Part shown: piece after piece, positions 1 through 7,994 of the stretch | Position numbering within the stretch: the first letter of the stretch is position 1 | Layout: every line of letters starts with the position of its first letter | Assembly (NCBI GenBank): GCA_963816775.1 | Contig: CAWFLX010000022.1 | Coordinates: 124,001 to 188,000, forward strand | DNA: 64,000 bases | From: JAFAXD01 sp963816775 | GTDB lineage: Bacteria > Pseudomonadota > Alphaproteobacteria > Rhizobiales > Xanthobacteraceae | Direction of reading: 5' to 3' | Program-made: the position numbers and the translations under genes | The notes under the pieces: generated by a model | Seen by the model: only the letters and a program-made list of their open reading frames with translations | Told to the model about the DNA's origin: nothing | The model's database searches: none

Positions 1-349
1 TGAGTTTGATAAAACCCCCCTTACGATGGAAGGGCGGACAGTCGGTCGCTCCCCCGTTAGAAGGCCCGGCGGCGGAGGTTGCCGTAGGAGACTCGCCTGT
101 GCGTCGGCGGGCGTGGGGGCCACTCCGATCGAGGGTCGGCTTTGCCCTTGTCGGACGCTCGACGCTTGGGGCGGGCGGGCGTTTGGGCGGCAGGGCATTG
201 TCCCGCTGCGATTGGGCGGGCTCCGACTTGGTACGCATACGCAACGCTCAACAACGACACTACTACGGCTGAGATAGTGGCTTTGTCGGGCGATGGGAGT
301 CCAGATAGCCTGCTGCCATGGGACCGAACCGCCGGGCGGAGGGATGGCC
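1..349. other. Window start, no supportable gene
   Basis: All frames here give short open stretches rich in Arg, Gly and Pro, typical of non-coding GC-rich DNA. None has a recognisable domain or a convincing ribosome binding site. The last bases carry the GGAGGG that serves the next gene. Confidence 0.5.
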
Positions 350-685
350 ATGAGGACCACTCAGATCGCAGTAATTTCCAGCCTTGCTCTATCGGGTTTA
401 AGTGGAACGGCTTTTGCTCAAGTTGGTCCGCCCACCGAACCGCCTCTGGCAAACTCTGGCTGGACAGTGAAATATAACGAATTGCTAATCGCCTGCTACC
501 AAGGGAATTGGGACGCTTGCGATCGCGTCGTGTCCGATCGGGGTATGATTTCTGATACGCCTATCTATGATTGGGCAATCACTTGCGGCGGTCGCTTGGA
601 TCGCGTGTATGCGCGACGTGTGAGCGCGCAAATGTTTCGGAACGGCAATCTGGAAGGGTTGTGCTCCTACGTCTCTAGGCAGTAG
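350..685 (+). CDS. Small exported protein of unknown function
   Basis: The protein has 111 residues. It begins with a clear Sec signal peptide: a basic start (MRTTQ), a hydrophobic core, and an AFA-like cleavage site near residue 18. The mature part is about 90 residues with four cysteines, two of them in the segment LLIACYQGNWDACDRV, which suggests disulfides in the periplasm. The start at 350 is preferred over the in-frame ATG at 344 because GGAGGG at 338-343 lies six bases before it, whereas 344 directly abuts that motif. No family is recognised. It stands alone in a decayed region, so a selfish or relic origin cannot be excluded. Confidence 0.55.
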   Translation: MRTTQIAVISSLALSGLSGTAFAQVGPPTEPPLANSGWTVKYNELLIACYQGNWDACDRVVSDRGMISDTPIYDWAITCGGRLDRVYARRVSAQMFRNGNLEGLCSYVSRQ

Positions 686-812
686 TGAGTGTCCGTCGTC
701 AGACTTAGTCCACCGGAGCCCCCCTTTTTATCTTCATCTAAAGGTTGCCCAGCGCGAACCCGGGCGACTTTTTCCAGTGCCACCAGCGCAGGCCCATTGT
801 TGCCGGCGAAAC

Positions 813-1148
813 TCAAGTGCGCCGCCAGAACGACCGCGCCCGGGATGCAACAGCTATCGATGCGGCGAGGCTTTTGCGTTCGGCCCTGGCCCGCCACTCA
901 TCCCTTTGCGCCCGCATTTCGGCGAGTTCGGCGCGCAGGAGGGCAGCAACCTGTTTCAAGTTCTCAATTTGCGCCTCGTAGGCCGTTGTGTGGCCTTGCG
1001 CGGCGTCAGCGCGCGCAACAACCGTGCTGTGGAGCCCGACGCGTTCGACGCGCCTCTCGCCCTGCTCCACTTTTAGCTTGCCATTTTTGGAGGCGAGCAC
1101 GCCGCCCCTAGACTTGCTGGGGCTGGTTACCGCCGAAGTGGAGGACAT
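813..1148 (-). CDS. Possible small coiled-coil protein
   Basis: This frame encodes about 111 residues. The first half is Ser/Lys/Val-rich and not distinctive. Residues about 60-95 form a strongly amphipathic helical segment (heptad-like LKQVAALLRAELAEMRAQRD) ending in a basic WRARAERK patch and a terminal WRRT. This resembles the C-terminal coiled coils of DNA-associated accessory proteins in related bacteria. The internal ATG at 1148 is chosen over a GTG at 1166. It could be the tail of a larger decayed gene. The opposite strand holds longer open frames without recognisable content. Confidence 0.35.
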   Translation of the reverse strand: MSSTSAVTSPSKSRGGVLASKNGKLKVEQGERRVERVGLHSTVVARADAAQGHTTAYEAQIENLKQVAALLRAELAEMRAQRDEWRARAERKSLAASIAVASRARSFWRRT

Positions 1149-1265
1149 GCGTGTCGCTGAAATCACGGTCCGCTCAGGATTGCGCCCCTGAGTTAATGAA
1201 TCGCTAGACTGAAAGTCGATCTATCAATGGGTATATTCGACCAGTTCGGCATAACTCCCAACCAG

Positions 1266-1463
1266 CTAATCGCCACCTGAATCGGCTTCATCGTCTGGCT
1301 CGATAAAAAAAATCACGTGGGCTTCTCGCTTGCCATTGCCGCACCGTGGCTTCCCATTGCCCTCCCACTGGGCGCGCTTCATTTTACACTTAGCGCAGAC
1401 GCCTGAGCTCCAATCGAATGCGTGACCCCACGCGGTGAGCCATTCCGCCTGATTCGTTTGCAT
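1266..1463 (-). CDS. Small CxxC (zinc-ribbon-like) protein
   Basis: The 65-residue product has a CAKC pair near residue 23 and a further Cys about 18 residues on, preceded by a Trp/His-containing stretch (WGHAFDWSS). That layout (aromatic/His, CxxC, spacer, Cys) resembles the small protein at 2734-2922 on the other strand, and both may be variants of one small zinc-binding family. The tail is acidic (EPDDEADSGGD). No function is known to me. The ATG at 1463 has only a weak GA-rich motif before it. Confidence 0.4.
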   Translation of the reverse strand: MQTNQAEWLTAWGHAFDWSSGVCAKCKMKRAQWEGNGKPRCGNGKREAHVIFFIEPDDEADSGGD

Positions 1464-1475
1464 GTCTCATTCTGA

Positions 1476-1649
1476 CTAGGGGGCGGCGATTCGGATAGCG
1501 CCAGCGCGCGCGGTGTTGATAAATGCGGCCGTCCTTTATTTTCTGAGCCCGATGAGCAGTTGAGGAAGTACTACACCGGGCGATGTCCCGAGTGGGAAAA
1601 GCTGGGCGTGACGCTCGGCAACATGCGCCAGCTTGGCGCCGGTCCCTAA
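1476..1649 (+). pseudogene. Relic carrying an LGNMR-type N-terminal motif
   Basis: A frame without a start codon stays open here and ends with VTLGNMRQLGAGP. The same motif recurs at 2995-3030 (MTLGNMRHLGVQ). The DNA around it, TGACGCTCGGCAACATGCGC, is shared between the two sites. In related bacteria I know this motif as the N-terminal part of a small double-CxxC protein family. The cysteine-bearing part is absent here because a stop follows directly, so this is read as a truncated copy. Confidence 0.3.
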
Positions 1650-1686
1650 CGTGATAGCCTAGCCCTCCCTTTCGGGAGGGATGGCC

Positions 1687-2670
1687 ATGAAGCGGCGCGC
1701 GTTCATCGCGGCCCTCGGCGGTGCGGCGGCGTGGCCGCTCGGTGCGCGCGCGCAGCAACCGACGATGCCAGTGATCGGGTTGCTCGGCAGCGAATCGCCT
1801 GACCTGTGGGCCAATCGTATGCGCGCGTACGGCCAGGGACTGAAAGAGGCAGGATATGACGAGGGCCGGAACGTGGCGATCGAGTACCGCTGGGCTGAGG
1901 GCCACAATGATCGATTGCCGGCAATGGCTGCCGATCTGGTTCGTCGTCAGGTGACCGTGATTGCCGCGCCCGGCAGTACTCCTGCGGCAGTTGCGGCAAA
2001 AGTGGCGACATCGACGATTCCGATCGTCTTCTGGATAGGGGGCGACGCGGTCCTGCTTGGCCTCGTCGCTAGCCTGAACCGGCCGGAACGCAATCTCACG
2101 GGCTTGACCACATTGAACGTGGGGCTAGCGCCGAAACGACTGGAATTGCTTCACGAGTTGATCCCGACAATGAGCACCATTGCGGTCCTCGTTAATCCGA
2201 CTGATCCAACTAATACCGAGACAACGACAAGAGACGCGCAAGCCGCGGCCCGTACCCTTGGGCTAAAACTCCATGTCCTGAATGCGAGCACCGAACGTGA
2301 TCTCGATATGGCTTTCGCAAACCTGAACCAATTGCGAGCGGGCGGGCTCGTTATTGGGACAGATGCATTCTTCAGTAGTCGGCTCGAACAACTCTCCGCG
2401 CTGGCGATCCGACACGCGGTACCCACGGTCTACCAATTTCGCGAATTCGCTGCGGCTGGCGGCTTGATGAGCTACGGAGGCAGCATTACGGATGCGTTCC
2501 GTGGGACTGGTGTCTACACCGGCCGTATCCTCAAAGGCGAAAAGCCCGCTGACCTGCCAGTCCAGCAGGTAACTAAAGTCGAGCTGTTCATTAACCTGAA
2601 GACCGCAATGACGCTCGGCATTGAGGTACCCCCCCAACTGTCCGCCCGCGCCGACGAAGTCATCGAATGA
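1687..2670 (+). CDS. ABC-type substrate-binding protein (TrpX / ABC_sub_bind family)
   Basis: This 327-residue periplasmic binding protein belongs to the family often annotated as putative tryptophan/tyrosine-type ABC binding protein. It starts MKRRAFIAALGG and has a Tat-like or Sec signal with an AQQ cleavage region. Family features include VIGLLGS, the YRWAEG segment, the RPERNLTG segment near residue 125, the GLMSYG motif, and the C-terminal NLKTAMTLGIEVPP block. The start at 1687 is chosen over 1681 because the GGGAGGG at 1674-1680 abuts 1681 but sits six bases before 1687. No permease or ATPase gene is nearby, so it is an orphan and its ligand is unknown. Its stop overlaps a small downstream frame by ATGA. 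Confidence 0.88.
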   Translation: MKRRAFIAALGGAAAWPLGARAQQPTMPVIGLLGSESPDLWANRMRAYGQGLKEAGYDEGRNVAIEYRWAEGHNDRLPAMAADLVRRQVTVIAAPGSTPAAVAAKVATSTIPIVFWIGGDAVLLGLVASLNRPERNLTGLTTLNVGLAPKRLELLHELIPTMSTIAVLVNPTDPTNTETTTRDAQAAARTLGLKLHVLNASTERDLDMAFANLNQLRAGGLVIGTDAFFSSRLEQLSALAIRHAVPTVYQFREFAAAGGLMSYGGSITDAFRGTGVYTGRILKGEKPADLPVQQVTKVELFINLKTAMTLGIEVPPQLSARADEVIE

Positions 2671-2726
2671 ACCCCAAGCACCCGCCCGGCCCGCCGGTGA
2701 ACGCTCGGCAGTGGGGGAGAAAATGA
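2667..2726 (+). pseudogene. Short relic overlapping the binding-protein stop (copy A)
   Basis: ATGA couples this 19-codon frame to the upstream gene. It reads MNPKHPPGPPVNARQWGRK and then stops. It aligns with the start of the copy at 2965 (KPKHPAGPSMTLGNMR), including several upstream bases that encode the end of the binding protein (GACGA..ATCGA). It looks like a decayed version of a small gene that normally follows this binding-protein type. Confidence 0.35.
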
Positions 2727-2733
2727 TTTGAGT

Positions 2734-2922
2734 ATGAGCCGGCACGAAACACACGACTGGAGGACGTTGGACGCAAAGGCGCCCGTTTTCACCTGCACGC
2801 GCTGCTGGATTAATGGCGACGACCCAATGGCCAGCCGGCCTTGTCCCGGCGTCCGCATGCGTCCGTTCGATAAGTCTGCTCTCGCACAAGACGACCGGTT
2901 AAAGCCAATGAAGAACAGATGA
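2734..2922 (+). CDS. Small CxxC protein with HDW / CPG motifs
   Basis: The 62-residue product contains THDWRTLD, then CTRC near residue 22 and RPCPG near residue 38. This arrangement (His-Asp-Trp, CxxC, Cys-Pro-Gly) resembles small zinc-ribbon proteins often seen in Bradyrhizobium-type genomes. The tail after PCPG is basic and low in motifs. Start choice between 2728 (TTG) and 2734 (ATG) is not settled by a clear ribosome binding site. It may be functional or one more decaying member of this cluster. Confidence 0.4.
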   Translation: MSRHETHDWRTLDAKAPVFTCTRCWINGDDPMASRPCPGVRMRPFDKSALAQDDRLKPMKNR

Positions 2923-2964
2923 TTAGTTGGCGCCTGGGCGACCGCGCCCGACGAGGGTGATCGA

Positions 2965-3165
2965 GTGAAGCCCAAGCACCCGGCTGGCCCGTCGATGACG
3001 CTCGGCAACATGCGCCATCTCGGCGTGCAGCGGTTGGTCGCTTGTCCTCAATCCGTCGTGCCGTCACGACGGAGCGCGGCGGTGTAGTCAATCGCGGCGC
3101 GCGCGACGAGCGAAGCAGCGCAATAAGGAGGCTCCAAGCGATAATACCTAGGCACCAGGCCACGC
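2965..3165 (+). pseudogene. Frameshifted and truncated double-CxxC small protein (copy B)
   Basis: A GTG start behind GAGGGTGA reads KPKHPAGPSMTLGNMRHLGV and then QRLVA. Near 3041-3048 the family-like reading moves to the next frame, giving LNPSCRHDGARR, the usual first zinc-knuckle region of this family. The expected downstream second CxxC part is missing. The 20-30 bases before the start resemble the 3' end of a binding-protein gene like that at 1687-2670 (compare 2647-2714 with 2943-3010). It is a remnant of a duplicated gene pair. Confidence 0.45.
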
Positions 3166-3445
3166 CTATTAGGCGAGCCCCCGGGTGCTTGTGGGCGAAG
3201 GCCGGGTGTCGTTACGCGGCTCTCATGCTATTTCAGCTGCGCACGAGCATCTTCAATGGGCGACTGATGCTGCTCGGTCGTAGCGTTGAGATTAGCTGCC
3301 TAAGTGGAGCGACGTTCGAATCTCGGTGCAATGTTCTTGAGGAGCCATTGCGCCGGTGTGGATTCGAAGCTTACTTCGTGCCTGAGTTTAACCATCGCCT
3401 GGTCACCGGAAGCTGAGATGCTCCGCGCCGATTCGCGTCGCGTCG

Positions 3446-4041
3446 CTATGAAGCTTCAGCGGCCTTCGCCGCCATCGTCGCGTGGGACCACCAGACGAGC
3501 TCATCCAAAGCCGACTTCGTGGCGGCAAGCACGTTTGCCTCGATGTCTTCGATGGGCTTGTTTGCGCCCATCGGCGAGGTCGACATGAAATCGGCGCCGC
3601 CATGTGGACGGAGGCTGCGGTCGAAACCATTCCCAGCGCAATCGCGATTTGGCGTAGATGCTCAACCGCCCGCGACGCTCCGGTCCCGCCGTAACCAATG
3701 GCAGTGAACGGCTTCCGTCCCCACTCCTTATAGGCTTGGTCGAGCGCATTCTTCAGCACACCCGTGATCGAGTGATTGTATTCGGCGACCACAACGACGA
3801 AACCGTCATACCGTGCGAGCGTCTTCTGCCAGCGCAACGCTTCGGCGTTCTCGCTGGGCGTCGAGATAAGCGGCCCCTTCTCATCGAAGAACGGCAGCGG
3901 ATGGTCGAGGAGATCAAGAAGCTCCGCCTCGAAGTCGTAACGGGCCTTCGCTTGTTTTAGCATCCAGCCAGCGGCCTTGTCGGCGTACCGACCAGGCCGG
4001 GTTGAGCCAACCACGATGGCAATGCGGGGTTTCGTCGTCAT
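3446..4041 (-). pseudogene. NADPH-dependent FMN reductase, frameshifted
   Basis: The first about 150 residues are a good NAD(P)H:FMN reductase (flavodoxin fold): VGSTRPGRYADKAAGW with the phosphate-binding loop, then VVVVAEYNHSITGVLKNALD and the YGGTGASRAVEHLR block. At about 3597-3601 the frame breaks. One G appears to be missing, since ATGGCGGCGCC is found where ATGGGCGGCGCC would give HMGGADF. In the shifted frame the normal ending is restored, including EDIEANVLAATKSALDELVWW and a stop at 3446-3448. Uncorrected, translation runs to 3403 with an aberrant Arg/Ser-rich tail. It may be a true frameshift mutation or a base-calling error. Two SnoaL-like genes precede it on the same strand. Confidence 0.75.
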
Positions 4042-4130
4042 GATAACCTCATATTCTGATTTCGGATGCCGCTGTTCAATCTATTCACTGACTTGGAGAA
4101 TCACTTCGTGCAGTATCGGTCTCGACGGGG

Positions 4131-4547
4131 CTAGGGCTTGGGGCTCGAGTCCATCTCGGATGCGCGCGCTAGAGCTTGCGTGTCGACATACTCTCGGATT
4201 TTCGTCAGTTTCCCGCTTCGAACGGTAATGGCGAAGACCCAATCGTCATCCCACGCCTTCTTCGTGGCTTTGATCTTCCCACTAGCGAAGCCGACGACCA
4301 GAACCCGGTCACCCTGCGCTACGTATTCGCGGTGCTCCATGACTGACGTTTCCACCTTGTCGGAAGCCTTCTGGAGCAAATCCTGCAATCCCGCGTGCCC
4401 GCGGTACGTGCCGGCCAGCGGCCAGTCCTCGCCCGGAATGATCCACTCAATATCTTCAGCAGTCAGCGCCAGCAGACCCTGCCTATCGCCGCGGCCCATT
4501 GCCGCGAAAAAGTCCTTAACAATCTGGACATTATTTTCGATGCTCAT
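4131..4547 (-). CDS. SnoaL-like / NTF2-fold polyketide-cyclase-type protein
   Basis: The product is 138 residues, the usual length for a SnoaL-like (cone-barrel) protein. Features are IVKDFFAAMGRGD, EDIEWIIPGEDWPLAGTYRGH (the canonical W..PG...Y.G region) and REYVAQGDRVLVVGFASG, and the DWVFAITVRSGKLTKIREYVDT ending is typical for this fold. Such proteins act as small hydrolases, cyclases or isomerases, or just bind ligands; no specific reaction can be inferred. It lies in the same orientation as the similar gene at 4594-5019 and the broken FMN reductase, and may once have formed a small detoxification operon. Confidence 0.8.
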   Translation of the reverse strand: MSIENNVQIVKDFFAAMGRGDRQGLLALTAEDIEWIIPGEDWPLAGTYRGHAGLQDLLQKASDKVETSVMEHREYVAQGDRVLVVGFASGKIKATKKAWDDDWVFAITVRSGKLTKIREYVDTQALARASEMDSSPKP

Positions 4548-4593
4548 CAAATCTCTCCATTTCTCTCACATCGGAAAGCTTCGGGACGGCTAT

Positions 4594-5019
4594 TCAGCCG
4601 GCGCCCACGCCAAGTTGTTGCTGCATTACAGAAGCCTCATTGTAGCAATGAAAGGATTTGATCTTTCCATTCTCGAGGTGGAAAACATCGCAAGAGGGGA
4701 CATCTATCGCCTTGCCCGTTGGAGCTAGAGTTCCAGAAGCAAGGGGCAGCTCACCTTTGTGCGTTCCTCGAGTTGCGAGTTCGACAACGACGACGTTTTC
4801 CACGACGTAGATGCTAAGTAACTCACGGTGGACGTCGGGGAATGCACTTGCGAGGCCGGCAATGGAGTCACCAATGGCCTTCCCGCGTAACTTCATGCCG
4901 GTAGCCATATCCCACATGTATCCTTCGTCAGAGAACATGGAGACAAACTTCTGAGTATCCATTCCTTGCCCCTCTCCGGCGGCGTAGAGCTCTCTGATGA
5001 TCTCTTCATTACTGGGCAT
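4594..5019 (-). CDS. SnoaL-like / nuclear-transport-factor-2-fold protein
   Basis: This 141-residue protein starts MPSNEEIIRELYAAGEGQGMD, a typical SnoaL-like helix, followed by MFSDEGYMWDMATG, KLRGKAIGDSIAGL, FPDVHRELL, and the strand-rich end with DVFHLENGKIKSFHCYNE. The ATG at 5019 is chosen because AAGGA lies a few bases upstream (GGAAGGATTCAAA before ATG); the open frame itself extends to 5076. It is the second of two tandem cone-barrel proteins here. The substrate is not predictable from sequence. Confidence 0.8.
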   Translation of the reverse strand: MPSNEEIIRELYAAGEGQGMDTQKFVSMFSDEGYMWDMATGMKLRGKAIGDSIAGLASAFPDVHRELLSIYVVENVVVVELATRGTHKGELPLASGTLAPTGKAIDVPSCDVFHLENGKIKSFHCYNEASVMQQQLGVGAG

Positions 5020-5321
5020 TTTGAATCCTTCCTGTAGTCGGTTACTGTCTGTTCGGTGCTTCGGAGCTATAATCAAGCCATGTGCTTGTTGGCGGGGGCG
5101 GCGACCGGGGAGACCGATTGCCCGGCATTCACTCGGCCTTGTCTGGTGGGAGAACCGCAGCGTGCTAGGTCCTAGCTCTTCTGCGCGATTTCAGATGGCC
5201 GAAAAGCCGCCGTCGACAGACAACTCCACTGGAGTTGGTTGATGAGAACGAAGTGAGACATGACTCGGTCCCAGTGATGTTGTGGACCTGCCGGTGAGGA
5301 CGTCGGTGATTCAGCCGATGT
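5020..5321. other. Intergenic stretch and read-through tail, no intact gene
   Basis: The 5020-5170 part should hold the promoter of the minus-strand SnoaL-like gene, but no clear -35/-10 pair was identified. The part to 5321 is an open continuation of the reductase relic frame without family similarity. Confidence 0.4.
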
Positions 5322-5550
5322 CACGTTCAAGGCGATGTCCCAGGTGCCGGCGCCGTTCTTGGCCAGGCCAATCATCATCAGACCGAGCGCCTCGAGCGTC
5401 GCGGCCATGTGCAGGCCGCCGACATCCAACGGACGCAGCCCGAGACTCTCGATGAAGGTTGAGACGCGCGCCTTGGCCTCCGGATCGTCGGCGGCGATGA
5501 ACGCGTCGAGGCGTCCACCCTTAGCAAGTACGTGGCCGAAGAGGGCAATC
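5322..5550 (-). pseudogene. C-terminal remnant of an NAD(P)-binding (F420-reductase-like) oxidoreductase
   Basis: About 75 codons match the C-terminal part of NADPH-dependent F420-reductase-like proteins: GGRLDAFIAADDPEAKARV, then FIESLGLRPLDVGGL and LEALGLMMIGLAKNGAGTWD. The N-terminal Rossmann half with its GxGxxG loop is absent. Homology stops near 5550, exactly where the integrase fragment on the other strand begins, so the gene seems to have been cut by a recombination event. The open frame around it (5172-5624) continues in unrelated sequence on both sides. Confidence 0.65.
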
Positions 5551-5561
5551 GACTGGGACGT

Positions 5562-6129
5562 CGAAAGGGGGACGGCTACCACACCTGGACAGAACAAGAG
5601 ATTGCACAGTTCGAAGCACATCATCCAATCGGCAGCAAACCTCGCTTAGCGCTGGCACTCGGGATCTACAGCGGGCAGCGTCGTACCGATGTCGTTGCCA
5701 TGGGCCGCCAGCACATCCGCGACGGCGTGCTGTACCTCACGCAAAGCAAGACCGGCACAAGCCTAGCTATCCCGGTGCATCCCGACCTGGCAGCCATTAT
5801 CGACGCAACGCCGATCCCGATCACAAACACCTTCCTGATGACCAGCTATGGCCGTCCATTCACTAGCCATGGATTTGGCTTGGTTTCGCGTCCGCTGCGA
5901 TGAGGCTGGCCTACCGCCGAAGTGTGCTTTCCACGGGCTTAGGAAGGCCGCCTGTAGGCGTCTCGCAGAGGCTGGGGCAAGCGCTAACGTCATCGCGGCG
6001 ATCAGCGGACATAAGTCACTATCGCAGGTAGAGCACTACACAAAGCAGGCCGACCAAGCCCGCCTAGCGCGAACAGCCGTGAACCTCCTAAAGGGCGAAT
6101 CACGAACATCCGTTGGCAAACCTGACTAA
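5562..6129 (+). pseudogene. Tyrosine recombinase (integrase), N-terminally truncated and frameshifted
   Basis: Only the catalytic domain of a tyrosine integrase remains. The first frame carries HTWTEQEIAQFEAHHP and GIYSGQRRTDVV (catalytic Arg), then a run to TSHGFG near 5878. There the frame breaks; two bases seem lost where related integrases read GFGNWF. The next frame continues with WFRVRCDEAGLP, the HGLRKAA box (His-x-x-Arg), GHKS (His) and VEHYTKQAD (nucleophilic Tyr). All catalytic residues survive but are split over two frames, and the core-binding N-terminal domain is gone. It is a marker of past mobile-element activity. Confidence 0.8.
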
Positions 6130-6185
6130 TGGGTTGCCAATTCCGCCGTATTCCCAAGCAAAATCAACGGCAAGTTCTGGGGGTG

Positions 6186-6206
6186 GCAAGCTTCACAAAA
6201 GCTTGC
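6186..6206. other. Hairpin between integrase relic and msrQ
   Basis: GCAAGCTT at 6186-6193 pairs perfectly with AAGCTTGC at 6199-6206 around a 5-base loop. No T-run follows directly, so a terminator is uncertain. It may be part of an attachment or recombination site left by the integrase element. Confidence 0.3.
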
Positions 6207-6270
6207 AAGCAAATTGCGTTTGCGCAGACGGGCACTGCGCCTAAGAAGACGCGGGTGGAGCAATCAACCA

Positions 6271-7146
6271 ATGGCATTTCTGCGCGAGCGATCCGGAGCC
6301 TGGTGCCCCGAAAAGGTGGTGGCCTTCGTTGGCGCGCTGCTGCCCGCGCTCTGGCTGTTCGGGCGGGTCTGGATGCACGACCTCGGCCCGCGGCCATTCA
6401 CCGAAGCGATCCATTTCATCGGCGACTGGACGGTGCGGTTTCTCTATCTCACGCTGGCCGTGAGCCCGGCGCGCCGGATTTTCACGGCGCCCCGGCTGAT
6501 CCTGATGCGCCGCACCCTCGGCGTCGCAACCTGCGCCTACGCGCTGTTCCACCTGACGCTCTACGTGCTCGACCAACAACTCGACCTCTCCAAGGTCGCA
6601 TGGGAGATCGTGCTCCGTTTCTATCTGACGATCGGGTTCGTCGCGCTGCTCGGGCTGATCGCGCTCGCCGTAACGTCGTTTGACCGCGCCGTTCGCTATC
6701 TCGGCAGCCAGCGCTGGAACCAACTGCACATGTTGGTCTACGCCATCGCGGTGCTGGCGCAGATCCATTTCCTGCTGCAGTCCAAGAACGATGTCTGGGA
6801 GCCGATGCTGATGCTGGGCTTTTTGGTCTGGCTGTTTGGCTATCGCCTGTTCTTCGCGCTCGCGGGTGAGGTCACCTTCCTGCGTCTGGTCGCCCTGGCG
6901 GTGCTGTCGGCGTGCCTCACCGCACTGACTGAGACCGGCTGGTACGCCTTCAAGACCGGCGTGAACGTCTGGATGATCTTCCTCGCCAATTTCGACTTCA
7001 GCTACGACATCCGGCCCGCCTGGTGGGTGCTTGCCGCGGGTCTCGCGGTGGCGGCCGCGAGCTTGATTTGGCGTCAGCGCACGACGGTTCGCAGGATCTG
7101 GTCGCGCGCGTTCGCGGGCGAAACCGGGGTCCAGTCCGCCAGTTGA
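6271..7146 (+). CDS. msrQ: MsrQ-like heme-binding membrane subunit of methionine sulfoxide reductase
   Basis: The 291-residue polytopic membrane protein has the ferric-reductase-like transmembrane domain of YedZ/MsrQ. It has about six membrane segments and the conserved histidines in AIHFIGDW, ALFHLTLY and the HMLVYAIAVLAQIHF helix, which hold heme. MsrQ passes electrons to the periplasmic molybdoenzyme MsrP, which repairs oxidised methionines. No msrP lies next to it; upstream is an integrase relic. The ATG at 6271 is chosen because family proteins start close to it. Its 3' end overlaps the convergent miaA by 73 bases. The C-terminal 60 residues vary from the core family. Confidence 0.8.
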   Translation: MAFLRERSGAWCPEKVVAFVGALLPALWLFGRVWMHDLGPRPFTEAIHFIGDWTVRFLYLTLAVSPARRIFTAPRLILMRRTLGVATCAYALFHLTLYVLDQQLDLSKVAWEIVLRFYLTIGFVALLGLIALAVTSFDRAVRYLGSQRWNQLHMLVYAIAVLAQIHFLLQSKNDVWEPMLMLGFLVWLFGYRLFFALAGEVTFLRLVALAVLSACLTALTETGWYAFKTGVNVWMIFLANFDFSYDIRPAWWVLAAGLAVAAASLIWRQRTTVRRIWSRAFAGETGVQSAS

Positions 7147-7994
7147 TGGCGAAACCAAGTGTGTTGCCGTTTTGCATAGTGGCGAACGTCGAGCTTCGCG
7201 CGCTCGGCTGCTTGCGCAAGCGTCAGTCGGCCCGCCAGATGGCGGACGAGCCACGGCACGCCGTGCGCTTTCATGATCGGAAGCAGTGGGTCCAAGCGGC
7301 GCTCGGCCAATCGGCTCACTTCGCCCAGCGCACCCGCCTCCAGCATCGCATCGAAGCGCGCATCGATCCGGCGATAGAGTTCTGCGCGTTCGGACGCGAT
7401 AAACAGTTTCACCGCCTGCTCCGGCTCGATCAGCGGCGGGACTTGTTCATGGTGCCAATCGCTGAGCGCGCGCCCGGTCGCGAGCACGACCTCGAGCGCA
7501 CGCGCTACCCGTTGCCTGTCGCCCGGTTTCAGTCGCTCCGCCGTCGCGGCATCGCGGCGCGCGAGTTCGGCGTGCAGCGCCCGCGAGCCTTCGGCGGCCA
7601 GCCGTTCGCGCACGGTTTTGCGTACCTCGACGGGGATCGGCGGGACCGCCGCCAGTCCGCGCGTCAGCGCCTTGAAATAGAGCCCAGTGCCGCCGACGAA
7701 GACCGGCAGCTTGCTGTAACGCTCGGCGCGCAGGAGTGCGTCACGGGCGTCCCCAAGGTAGCGCCCGACCGAGTAGTTCATGGCGGCGTCGACATGACCG
7801 TAGAGACGATGCGGCAGACGCGCCTCTTCGGCGGCGCTCGGGCGCGCCGTGAGAATGCGAAGGTCGCTGTAGATCTGCATCGAGTCGGCGTTGATGATGA
7901 CGCCGTCGAACTCCTCGGCGATGGCCAGCGCCAGCGCGGACTTGCCGCTCGCCGTTGGCCCTGCGATAAGCACCGCCCGCGTGGTATCCCGCAT
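7074..7994 (-). CDS. miaA: tRNA dimethylallyltransferase MiaA
   Basis: This 306-residue enzyme transfers dimethylallyl to N6 of A37 in tRNAs that read UNN codons. It shows the P-loop GPTASGKSALAL near residue 11, INADSMQIYSDL, the GGTGLYFKALT motif and the DRQRVARALEV block; the KLDVRHYAKRQHTWFRH element near the end is diagnostic. The chosen start MRDTTRAV fits the family length, although the frame is open further upstream. Its ATG overlaps that of the divergent serB (CATG at 7992-7995). The 3' end overlaps msrQ by 73 bases in convergent arrangement. Confidence 0.95.
   Translation of the reverse strand: MRDTTRAVLIAGPTASGKSALALAIAEEFDGVIINADSMQIYSDLRILTARPSAAEEARLPHRLYGHVDAAMNYSVGRYLGDARDALLRAERYSKLPVFVGGTGLYFKALTRGLAAVPPIPVEVRKTVRERLAAEGSRALHAELARRDAATAERLKPGDRQRVARALEVVLATGRALSDWHHEQVPPLIEPEQAVKLFIASERAELYRRIDARFDAMLEAGALGEVSRLAERRLDPLLPIMKAHGVPWLVRHLAGRLTLAQAAERAKLDVRHYAKRQHTWFRHQLADWTPVSPANARDQILRTVVR

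Noticed and set aside
1..477. Several open frames of 80-130 codons at the window start
   Set aside because: They overlap each other in all frames and have low-complexity Arg/Gly/Pro content.
3305..3335. TTCGAATC motif that resembles a tRNA T-loop
   Set aside because: The flanking bases do not form a T-stem, and no acceptor or anticodon stem could be made around it.
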